This document shows positions 51,901-61,196 of a stretch of 64,000 nt of DNA, one piece after another. The position numbers and the translations under genes are program-made. The stretch comes from Pilasporangium apinafurcum (lineage: Eukaryota; Oomycota; Peronosporomycetes; Pythiales; Pythiaceae). Location: positions 53,008-117,007 of the forward strand of contig BCKE01000071.1 in assembly GCA_001600495.1 (NCBI GenBank). The letters are read 5' to 3'. Each line of letters starts with the position of its first letter. Position 1 is the first letter of the stretch. Below the pieces are notes generated by a model. That model was given only the letters and a program-made list of their open reading frames with translations. It was not told the origin of the DNA and did not search any database.

Positions 51901-53280
51901 GTCACGAAATGTGGCTTTGCGACGCATATCTACCATCCAGCAATACATAGCAAACAGCAAAGCGCTCACAAAATTCGTCGATCCAAGAAGAAATCTCCCT
52001 CGGAATCTGTCATTACAGAAGAAAACAGCCTCTACCTCTTGGAGTTCAATGAAACTTGTCTTAACGGCTTGGAGATTCCAGAAATTGGAGATGATAATGA
52101 TGTGAACGTAGAAATAGAATGGAGCGCAGCAGTTGTGAATGAGCTGGCTCTCCAGATACTGGCTGCCCAGGAGGCAGGCGTATTGGCAGTACTGGTCGTA
52201 CTAGATTTGTTTAATAGCGACCCGTTTGAGTTGACGTTTGCACTAGATTCAGGCATTTACATCCCAGTGTTTATGGTCAAGAAGCACGCTTTGGCTATGC
52301 GAACTAGTAGCAATCAGGAGAGTCGAATGCGATTTGAGGAAGTTGTGGAGCAACTACACAGTATTTCCCCTTCTTCACCTACCTTAGTAGCAGCTCCAAG
52401 ATCATCTTCACTACTATTTTTTGCTCGTTGTTTCCGCCGAGCTGAGACGCTTTCTGCTCGCATTGATTGTGCCTTTGCGAATGGCGCTTCCGGTGTCATT
52501 CTCACACAAGAAGAGGAAGGCGATGCGAATGATGAAGAAGTTGACGCTTCTAGTCATGCAGAAGCAACATTACAGGCTCTTCTCCACTCTTCTCAATGTG
52601 AAAATACATGGAATAATCGATTCGTGGCCGTTGTATCCTATGATGCGGGCGAGAAGCTACATGCAGCAAGCCACATAGCGTTGTGTCCGACATTTATGCC
52701 GCTACTCAGCCACGATGGGTCCCATTACGAGCATTTAGTAGACGTGCAGTTAACCATTCGCGCTGGTGGCACAACCTACGCGTGGGGAAACGGCGAAAAC
52801 GGTCGACTGGGCTTTGGAAGTGACAGTTCACTGTTTCAAGACGGATATGAAGCACTGACCGACGCGGCGTATCGCTTTGTGAGCGAACCAACACGAATCC
52901 CAGTACTTGCAGGTCGGGAACTCAAGCAATTGGTGTGTGGCAGTGCGCATTCACTTGCGGTCACAACGGATGGAAGCGTGTTTTCGTGGGGGAAAGGTGT
53001 GCATGGCGAACTCGCCCAGCAGGCTCAAACACAAAAGCACGAGAGGAATAAGAAAAAGATGAGTCTGCGATTGAGCGATATTTACAACAAGAACTCCTAT
53101 ACTGATCGGTGGTCGCCACATCTAGTGGAAGGGCTTCGTTATATGAATATCGTACAAGCAGATGCGAACGACAAGTGCTCAGCATTTTTGACCGAGATTG
53201 TCTCACCGACATTACACGAACAACGTCGAAAGGAGATTGCACAGTTGAAGGCCGTGGTGAGAAAGAGTTTACTTCACTAA
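48997..53280 (+). CDS. Large RCC1-repeat protein with IQ motifs and PA-like domain, possibly myristoylated
   Basis: 1427 residues, no intron. It begins MGAEHSRP, which fits N-myristoylation. Residues ~50-300 are helical, EF-hand-domain-like. IQ motifs (~341-385: VLIQSTWRRRC, TLQNFVRQRRF) should bind calmodulin-type proteins. RCC1 blades come in two groups: ~448-711 (HALALTEDGMVHSWGFNDHG, YYCMALSEDGDVFTWGEA) and ~1251-1338 (TTYAWGNGENGRLGFG, HSLAVTTDGSVFSWGKG). Between them is a Glu/Asp-rich region and a PA-like segment (~1035-1100: LQILAAQEAGVLAVLVVLDL ... IPVFMVKKHA). The propeller is thus interrupted by ~540 residues. Possibly a membrane-tethered calcium-responsive scaffold; exchange-factor activity cannot be inferred. 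Confidence 0.83.
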   Translation: MGAEHSRPVVAASTCSPLTWRSLHCGALHYSNIDIALWPHLVPFTQWFTAQDARVLAEKLRTRTKPNMLTFQEFVLWLNAPHNKADVVLHQPSIPIRNDIMTPIGIAANPSARNPQEEASTLMLEMVLEHIFHTFTPPGAKLYALEFLAAMVVVSRAIWKFEDKLQLLLELFHNRAATATSKITTDNDADTSRRFKETDVAHLFLCVMKGVSKATIGITQLWHQHGLEIAPLAKKFARECVEQTVAAEQPQQRQIAIKRDIILTEAKIRYYIAQKPSLTQFLRFFAGEELRNPGTFAPLHLPGSGITLHERYRCAVDQQTHLYESLLQNYVTFEGRHERRAVSAAVLIQSTWRRRCSKSVLAKHRKDRMTKRHFSALTLQNFVRQRRFAKVLEEHAAIERESLNGGMLIAGSGPCIPQKSSKHKGHRQTDNQIALLHLIDMFKLSNVKIAAVTLSRTSALALEADKQTIWAWGKCIPLVYDDMGTSSSINHSSQNTQKTARMRLLQHVPTRLAYRFPSQSPVKQLACGLRHALALTEDGMVHSWGFNDHGQLGHGPAATFAARMAMNSANTKAYELYYDERDGRETEFLAQPTHLFYFLGCPAQQAEPIRVQQICCGDYYCMALSEDGDVFTWGEASEGQLGHGDMHPAYQVAFVDSQMLNSAYTFLSQPEPVLALSEDRIIQVACRKNHSVALTSDSKLFEWGNWGKRIGKDSEHAFHPVENKMTRALRLRHVSVGDHHMLGEGSSVWLTLAPSPSVSAEQNDEIGCAEPGTVEQEEKISFYLACATHSCLLETIEQQFCSDKRVWTCCIIDFDADDLEEGEDEESERQMQHENDDSIQSLWKKRVVRFALDVDAIDLFDRKMRHLRRLAADPLSSIKFRYEKLLNTWLHDHVDERLVMFPCGKPAGFYVQFLLSPRASLSGDSSPIETRTDDSRDEVEEAILSTGDADPSIAEFFVYGSNTPATQLVTKCGFATHIYHPAIHSKQQSAHKIRRSKKKSPSESVITEENSLYLLEFNETCLNGLEIPEIGDDNDVNVEIEWSAAVVNELALQILAAQEAGVLAVLVVLDLFNSDPFELTFALDSGIYIPVFMVKKHALAMRTSSNQESRMRFEEVVEQLHSISPSSPTLVAAPRSSSLLFFARCFRRAETLSARIDCAFANGASGVILTQEEEGDANDEEVDASSHAEATLQALLHSSQCENTWNNRFVAVVSYDAGEKLHAASHIALCPTFMPLLSHDGSHYEHLVDVQLTIRAGGTTYAWGNGENGRLGFGSDSSLFQDGYEALTDAAYRFVSEPTRIPVLAGRELKQLVCGSAHSLAVTTDGSVFSWGKGVHGELAQQAQTQKHERNKKKMSLRLSDIYNKNSYTDRWSPHLVEGLRYMNIVQADANDKCSAFLTEIVSPTLHEQRRKEIAQLKAVVRKSLLH

Positions 53281-53330
53281 ATCCCTAAATATCACGCGAT
53301 CCACCCTGTAAAGCTGTGCAAACTCTGAAT

Positions 53331-54099
53331 CTACTGCAGTAGCCCACGTAGTTGATGTACGAGCTGCAGACTTCGTGTCGCCAAGTCCAGCGTCACTTTA
53401 GTCTCGTTTCCACGCGTAGATGACTGTGAACCTTGATAAACAAGACGCTTTCCATCGTCGCTGTCATTGTTTCTGCTGTACTTCGCCGACATCGGTAGTG
53501 TTTGAAAGCTGCTGGTTTCAGGACTTACCATAGTTGGTAATATATGATGGTTAAGTTTCTCCTGGTCTGATGGTGGCTCCTTTCCCTTGGTTAAGTCCAA
53601 AAGTTTGACATTTTGCAGCTCATACTTCACCCATAACAAGGATGGCTGGAAAATAAAGATAGAAAGACTCGCCAGGTGTTGAAAATCAACTGGAGATTGC
53701 AACTACATGAAATATACACAAGGAATGAGCGTCACGCCTTGACACACAATCCAATGTTCCTTGCTACTGGACCTTGTCAAATGGAATTACATGCCACTTT
53801 TGGGCCTCGTCCTCGCAATACAAGTACTGCATGAGCGTATACTCGTCCAAGAGCACGCTGGAAGTACCATCATGTCGTATTTGTACGAGCCTTAGCGTTG
53901 CAGCATAAAAGTTACGAAAGACGAGATGCGTCGGTTGAAGGTGCATGGATGGAGTTGGACTGGGAGGAAAGGAGATCGTGAAACAGCCACCACGTCGGTC
54001 TTCATAATAGGATCGATGGTGCGCCTCATACATGGACGGCATGGACTGAAAATGCTCTTTCAGCGTCTGTAACCGGCCCACACGAATCGGAATCTCCAT
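53331..54099 (-). CDS. NICN1: Nicolin-1 homologue (tubulin polyglutamylase complex subunit)
   Basis: Join: 53773-54099 and 53331-53702 (70 nt intron, phase 0); 232 residues, near the length of human nicolin-1. Matching elements in order: LVFRNFYAATLRLVQIR (family ITFKNYYTAFLSIRV), LDEYTLMQ, then FQPSLLWVKYELQNVKLLD (family RQPSPLWLSFTVEELQIY). Nicolin-1 is a non-catalytic subunit of the tubulin polyglutamylase complex, so a flagellar/microtubule role fits a zoosporic organism. The frame opens upstream from GTG; ATG 54099 is the first real start. It is convergent with the RCC1 gene (50 bp between stops). Confidence 0.6.
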
Positions 54100-55760
54100 C
54101 ACACCCTTTTTGAAGTCAAGATCACGTGTCGTTTCGAGACACACTAGTTTTTCTACTTTCCATTTAGGATTTATTAAATAAACCTGGCAGTTGTCTATTG
54201 TCGAGTACAGTACACCTGTGGAGGTTAGCTATCCAACGGCACATCTCGTTTCATGCGCTGATCACAAGCGTTTCGATTGCTGTTGGTAGCATAGTACAAC
54301 ACCTGATTCCGTTAGGTGAGAAAGCTTGACATGATCATAGAAAGAAAGAAGGACCCAAAGAAGTCAAACAGTGACCATTTAATGGCACTCAGCCAATGAA
54401 ATCGCTGTATTTAGAGAAAATGCTCCCACTACACGTCATTTCTTCCCACGGATGGTGTTGGCAGTGTAGCCCCCGTTTTGAAACAACAGTGGTGACAATG
54501 CACAATTCCGAGCAGTTTTTGCTGTATTATGAAAAAGCAATGAATCGAGATTATCGTGGTAGTTTCTCAGTTGGCTAAGACGCGATCGATCAATTCTGCA
54601 CTAGCACACAACCTGAAGAAAGTGTTTATGTGGAATGTCATGAACGAAAGCTAACGGTAACGTTTCCAAAGTAAGTTTCGACGGATGGGAGAAACAGATC
54701 GATTTTTTCTGAATAAGAATCTGAACATAGGTCTGGAGACAATAACACCATTAAAAGTTCAAAGAAATCCTCGACGAATTCTACATCCCCGTTATTCTGA
54801 GGGTGAGAAGGATGGATTCTTTCAAGCGACTACTGTTTACTAGTTGGGAGAGAGCGGCTTTGTTTTCTGTTTTTTCCTCTCTCTTCTTTAATCTCTTTTT
54901 ATCATACGTCTTCCACCAACACTGCCACAAACTTCTCCAATGAATTTCCCTTCTCTTACTGTAATTGAATCTAAAGATCAAGAGTACACAGCTTACACGA
55001 GTAAAAACTGTAACATGAGCACAACTGTAACATTTTCATGGTTGCTCGTTCATTGTATTGGGTCACCATCATCGAGGCGTCTCGAGAAAAAAAAAGAGAG
55101 AGCGAGAAGCCGAAGAACTAAATGACACGGCGAGCATCACTGTGTACATCGCTCTTACTAAATTGATGGCCGCAACTTCTGGTTGGTGAGCGGATGGATC
55201 CTGGCAGAAAAAAAAGAGCTGCACTTGTGCATGCGTCTTTTCAGACAAGTCACAAATACCCAAAGCACTCAGAAAGAAATAAAAACTGGTAATCCTCGGA
55301 ACGTAAATTACGGAAGCATTTTCGTAATTTACATGGAGTGTACCGGTAATGAGTAATTTACTTAGAAGCAAACTTGGGCTGAGTGAGATGCACCTCTCAC
55401 TCTTTCATTAGAGCGAGAAGAGAGAAGAGCAGGACTCGTACGCGTCGCTATTATACGTCTTCCTTCCTTTCTTTTTCTTCCGATTATTTCCGCGTTTGGC
55501 TTCTTCCCTCTTATTGTCTACACGCTTCATAACTTGTTGCGTGCTCAGTGTGTTGCCTACAACCAAAGGTTAGTGTTCTTATAACTCATTATAGCTTCTT
55601 GCCTTGTGAGCGTAGCTGCTCATCATCTTGGGATTTATGTGCTTATAATGACGCAGACGGAAGAAGACATTACTTCGCTTTAAGCGTTTTGATCTGCTCT
55701 AGTTGCCCAATATACTTCAACACACATAATCAATACCTGCTGGTAATTTGACATTCTCTA
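54100..55760. other. Gene-poor spacer
   Basis: 1.66 kb without a supported gene; only short open frames. Contains homopurine stretches near 55090-55110 and pyrimidine-rich leader-like sequence at 55440-55760, probably the promoter and 5' UTR of the next gene. Confidence 0.4.
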
Positions 55761-56516
55761 ATGAATGGAGGGCTTGACCAGCATGAAGAGGTCGAGTGTG
55801 GGGTGGACGAAGAATTAATGTTTGAATTTGACCAAGATTTCTCTCGAGGTTCGGTGTCTTCCTCATATGATGCCAATTCGCGGCCAGGCAATCCAGTAGC
55901 GTCGCTTCTGCAATCTGATGACGACGAAGAAGAAGATAAAGAAGAATTTGCACCGACAGCGTTTTCATCTCGACCAGTAACATTAGTGTCACCTCCTCCA
56001 TCAACATCATCAAGTAACGGCCTCTTCTTTGATGGAAGCACTAGCGAACGACATCCCGAACCATTGGATTTCAATGGTCGCCGTAAGCGGAAAGCCCGTG
56101 ATGATGGTGGTGCGTTTGGTTCTGGTCGAGTTCGGCCACAAGTCAAACGTGCCAAGTCTTTCTGTTTTGGGGACGCCCGACCCCCACGAACACCCTCACC
56201 TTCCGTGTATGGACCTGGTTCGTCACTCAGTCAAGATGCAGCGCTGCAAGAGTTCAATCGGACTCGTATTCGAAGCGAGTCAATCAATATTCCGACGGAA
56301 ACGCACACGAGACCGCGTAGACCGGCTTCCAGCAACGGTGCATCCTCCTCCAATGGATGTGCTGGGTCAGGGTCGTCGTCATCTTCATGGAATGCCTCGT
56401 CGTCATTTGAATACTTTTGTCGACGCAGTTTGGATGTATCGTCACCCTTGCGGCTTCGCTTCCGTGATCTTATGGTTGGCTCCGTTGGGAGGGTGGATAC
56501 TTACAAGTGCGATTGA
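55761..56516 (+). CDS. Acidic, Ser-rich protein with nuclear-localisation-like cluster
   Basis: 251 residues, ATG 55761, no intron. Acidic N-terminus (DDDEEEDKEEF at ~53), a basic cluster RRKRKARDD (~107) typical of nuclear import, a Pro/Ser block (PPRTPSPSVYGPGSS), long Ser/Asn runs, and an ordered-looking end (FRDLMVGSVGRVDTYKCD). Mostly disordered by composition. No domain recognised. The SP motifs could be phosphorylation sites. Confidence 0.6.
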   Translation: MNGGLDQHEEVECGVDEELMFEFDQDFSRGSVSSSYDANSRPGNPVASLLQSDDDEEEDKEEFAPTAFSSRPVTLVSPPPSTSSSNGLFFDGSTSERHPEPLDFNGRRKRKARDDGGAFGSGRVRPQVKRAKSFCFGDARPPRTPSPSVYGPGSSLSQDAALQEFNRTRIRSESINIPTETHTRPRRPASSNGASSSNGCAGSGSSSSSWNASSSFEYFCRRSLDVSSPLRLRFRDLMVGSVGRVDTYKCD

Positions 56517-56649
56517 ATCAAGACCAACGTAGACAAATTGTTGCAAACCAAGCCATTATCCAGTATTCTACAAAAACAAAACACATACAATATGATCAAG
56601 GATGGAGAAGAGGAGCTCGAATCTTCACACCATTGAGATTTTTCTTTAT

Positions 56650-59600
56650 CTAGATGATAGTTCGTCGAGTGCCCACGGACATCTGCCTGTGAACGATAAA
56701 TGTGCTATTTAGTTGCATGAGTAAAACAGACAAAAAAATATTAACACGTGAAGTCAGCCGTCAAGCACAAAAAAGCTACGGAAGTCTAATAACGTCAATG
56801 TATTTGTATTTTGAAACCAAATAACACGCAACCAACCTAAGGGCGTCATTACAAAAAGCGGAGCTTCATGTTATTGCAACATGAGTTGTTCTCATCGCCT
56901 CTAACTCATAAAGTTACTGTGAAAAATTCATACAAGAGTGTTTAGCAAACCTACAGAGGCATAGATGCAGCACAACCGTCTGAAGTTGCAGGTACTTACA
57001 TTTAGCAGGCGTTGGAGCTCTGCAAGACACTCTTCGACGGCTTGTGAGCTGACTGAATTTGCTTTTCCAGCGACAAAGATATTGACATGAACAGCCAGCA
57101 ATTCCTTGGTCTCATTCGATGCACGTAGCGCCTGTAATAATCAAGCGAAGTAAAAGGTCACCATGATTTGTCTAAACACGAAGCAAGAGAGACTTCACTT
57201 ACAAGAGTGCCAATTGTAACCATTGCTCTGAGAATTGTATTGTCACCCAGTTCGTCAACTGAGTAAGGTCCATTCAGAAGTTCAGCAGCCATCGAGCCGA
57301 TGGCAATGACATCTTCATTTGATAATGCCCCGGGTTGTTCGATCTGCACTCTTGCGAAACTACAAAACACAAATGCAGCATTAATAAAGCCTAGACTAAT
57401 ATATGGAAAGGTATCAGCCTGTTGATTACTCACTTCAGCAGTATCGTAGCGACACTCAAAGCGATGGTTTTGTGGTGGTACTCTCGAAAATGCGATAATT
57501 CCTCTAACACCTATCAGAATAGCAGCGGACATAAAAGTTAGCAAAATCTACTCATCAAACAGCGTCACTTACTGGAACGAAATGTCTCGTGCCTTGTCTT
57601 TGTGATCAAGTACTGCTTTTCTTGTTCTCCCATGCAAGAACATGTTTGCCAATACTCGCAAAGCCAACATTCGGGTTGCCATGGGGATGGATTCGCCATC
57701 ATTCAATGTCGTCCGCTGCAACCCAATGCATAGCACGTCAGCAGGCAATGAGTCAACAGCGGTATCTCCAAGTGCGCTCGCACCCTGTGGGTGAATCAGC
57801 ACTAATCGAAGTAAATCCAAAGCTGGAAAAACAAATTCAGGTGGCCACGTCGAGATTACGGTCTTCAAAGCATTGATCTCAAAAGTTGTAAAAGAACTGG
57901 AATGATAGTACGCAGTCTCTTGCACGACTCGGACGACTTCGTCCAAAGAAATCAATTCTCTATCGGTCAGGGGCGTTACTGTTGTACTTGAGAGCTTTTC
58001 GTTGAATTGACGAATCGTTGTCATTAATTTCCCAATTTTTGTTGTCTCAAATGTGTTGTAACCGGCCTGCAATATGAAAAGGTTATGAAGGCAACGATGA
58101 ATGGAAAATCGTGATCATAATGCAATCACGTACCACAGGAAAATATTTGTAGACAGCTGCGTTACTTGAATCGGGTGTGATCGCAGTTCCTGCTGATGCA
58201 GATTCGACATTTACACTTTCGTTGTTTCCGAGTACTGGAGGATGGTATTCACTTGCACGTTGAGTGATGTAGTCTGCAATTTCTTTCAGGTATGCCTGGT
58301 CAAGCATGTGTTTGTTGATAAACTCCTGAGCGACCATAAATGGATTCTGACCCTGATTGTATCCAATCTCTAATTTTCGAATCCCACCACCACCTGGAGT
58401 CTCGATTTCGACTGGAATGACCATATCATATGCCTCACCGTCGACCACACCTCCGCTTCCGGTACCAGTTACTTCACCGATCTAGTTAGTAGAAGAACAA
58501 ATATGATTCTGACGTTATTCATACGTAATTGACAGTCTTTTAGTATACAGTGCGTGTACTTACATCCACCCATGTTCTCGATGGACCGCTCCATTGACAC
58601 GCAAACGCCTTATTTCCACGTCGAAACATTTGAATTTGTCCATCAGATTTGCCGACTACTTGAATTCGGCGGTCATAATCTGGAAGTTTCTCGATTTCCA
58701 CGCCACTTGGTCCTCGTTGCTTAACCAATCGCGCTTCTTCAACTGCGTGCTGGAAACTCGCGACTGCTTCAGGTGCCACTCTTTTCGTGTCAGTAGTGAA
58801 AACACGTGCGATCTTATCATCGCAACCAGTAATGAAATCGCCGTTGGGTAGCGCTGTAACACACCATAATCCACCGGGATGCTCAATCGATTGCACCAGT
58901 GTGCCATCAGCTGTCCACACACAGGCCGTACAATCTTCGCTGGCCGATACGATACGCCCATCGGATAAGACGGTGACACCCAACACAAACCCAGGCTTCC
59001 CTTCTGCATTTAAAGGATGTGCCATCGACGCCACTATTTGGCCGTCAAGTGACCGCACCTTGATGAATCTGCAGATAAAACATTCGAAAGATTAAAAAGA
59101 ACGGTTAATACCATAGCACAAACTGCTAGCAATAAGCTGATAGCGCTATACCCGTCATTAGAGCACGACACGAAGCCAATGTCTGGCAATAGCGCCAACT
59201 GTCGAATCGGTCCTTGATGATCCGCCACGGTTTTGGTCAAACTAAAGTTGGTCCAAAACCGCAACTGGAAGTCCACAACTGTATTTCCTACCTGACGACC
59301 TGTGGATCCAGTGACAATAGTTCCATCGGGTAGATCAAGCACACAGACGCCATTTTCATGTCCAGACAGGACATGAATATTCTGTTTCGTCCGGAGATCC
59401 CAGACACGCGCTGTACCGTCCCAACTACCAGAAAGCAAGTATTTGCCGCAATGTGAGATCGCCAATGAGGTCACTCCACCCTCATGGCCACGTAAAATTG
59501 CAATGCATTCGCCCTCGAGGTTGAATATACGAATGGCTTTGTCCATACTGCCCGTGACTAACCCGCCATCTGGACACTCGGGAACCAGTTGTGGCGGAAG

Positions 59601-59899
59601 GGACGTTACGGCGGTGACCCAATGTTCATGTGCATAGATTGTGGCAGAGTCCAGCGAAATATACGCCGAAGTGGGCGACTCTGGGTCTCGAATCCATAGT
59701 TTGACGACGGAATCCATCGCGCCGGTGGCGATGATATCGTTGTTCAACAAGCTAATGGATCGTATCTACAGCTCATTTACAGCATAAAAGGAGTCAGTAT
59801 GGAAGAATAAGAAAGTAAGAAGCATAAAAGATGTTGTCTCACCGCTCCCTCGTGACCCATGAGCTCAAAGCTCACTTGGTAGTCCGCATTCGCAGTCAT
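56650..59899 (-). CDS. PLAA: PLAA/Ufd3-Doa1 homologue (WD40-PFU-PUL ubiquitin-binding Cdc48 cofactor), nine exons
   Basis: Exons (minus): 59843-59899, 59152-59765, 58564-59068, 58134-58481, a PUL exon from 58066, 57434-57510, 57203-57359, 57000-57131 and a likely last exon 56650-56682. The WD40 propeller begins GHEGA/IRSIS across intron 1 (GHEGGVTSLAISHCGKYLLS, SGSWDGTARVWD). The PFU domain (AYDMVIPVEIETPGGG ... QEFINKHML) binds ubiquitin; the PUL domain (HHKTIALSVATILL, ILRAMVTIGTL) binds Cdc48/p97. It feeds ubiquitin homeostasis and vesicle sorting. Oddity: after the PUL exon ending near 57573, the strong GTAAGT donor and the only good acceptor leave the frame one base off; an upstream GTACTT donor would keep it. 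The last exon is also uncertain (317 nt intron). Confidence 0.87.
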
Positions 59900-61196
59900 C
59901 TTCCGCGTCTTCGTTCTTGTTCTGATCGATCTTCAATTTGACACTTGATACCTCAGAAGGAGATCTTGTGTTAAGGTGATCTACGATACCCTCGACCATC
60001 ATTCTAGAGAGCAGATGTCACTATTTCAAAAATAATGTCACTATCACCATGCGTTTTTTTGGGCAAAGTCTATTCGCCACTAGGACAGTGTTCTTGTTCT
60101 GGGTAAATGCAGATGGTAATTATCATTTGCCCAGATCCACGTGAGGAAAGTCATTGTTTTGCAGGGCCGTTGACATGAGGTTGGTCACGTCCAACGAGCA
60201 GTAGGAAAGAAAATTAGACTATCTCGACGGATTGGGTCAAAAGAAGCTGTTTGAGAAGGTTGGTCTCTGCTGAAACGGGACGCAGCTGTGCTCAAAACAG
60301 ACGTCTGGTAAGGCATCACAAATGAGCAACAGAACGATTCCGCGTAAGTGCCACGCTGTATCCATCGCAGTAATAATCCCACAGTCTTCCCACCTAAGCC
60401 TAATATGTTTTTGCCCACACCTGCATTCACTTTCACCCCAACAGAAGCTCAATCCTAACTAAGCCCTGCCTTGATGCTTGAGCTATCCTACTCATAATCT
60501 GTGTATTCCCTCTGCTCTCTCTCTTCACAAGCCTCAAATTGACAACATGGAATATAGCACTTGAAGTGGGGATTATGTGACCACATTCTGCTTGTGCAGA
60601 TGGTTGTCAAAGGCTGTAGACGTGACTGATTGACGAGTTAGTACAGTACGTTACTTAGTGTCACCGATCGATCACTTTACTGGCCTACAATTATTGACTT
60701 GATGCTGTGAGCCAGTGGATCCAAATGGAACTGCATGAGAATGGACGGTCCGAACGGTGACCGTTTCGGCAACAAAGATTCGTCTGTGAGTCAGAGCTTG
60801 CCAGATTTTCGAATAGCCAAATTTGGGGCCAACTAAGAGATGTTTTTTGCGTACAAAAATCGTTTAAAAGCGAGTTGCCGAGTAAAATGTAGCGAAGACA
60901 GCTAAAAGTCAGTAGCATAGCACGACCAATACAGGACTAACTGAACAAGATCAAAGCTGTATGTGTGGAACTGGAGATTCCCTACTTCCGTCTTTGTGTG
61001 GTGATGGGCTCTATAATGATGCAACCCTCCATCACGATTGATGTGCCACCATGTCATGATCTGCATCAAGTAATCAGTCTTGACTAGGATAAAGAACATC
61101 CTGACTTGCTCTGTTTATGGCTCAAGACTTGTTTTTGATGGAACCGCTTGTTTGCTCACATACGAAGTACATTCACGGCCAGCATTATCGGACGGC
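59900..61196. other. Spacer between PLAA and the secreted protein
   Basis: About 1.3 kb with no supported gene, RNA or repeat. The secreted-protein frame is open back to 61080 only from a non-ATG codon. Promoter expected near its right end. Confidence 0.4.

Noticed and set aside
56029-56532. 167-codon frame overlapping the Ser-rich gene
   Set aside because: Shadow frame; the 55761 frame starts at a good ATG and has coherent NLS and acidic blocks.
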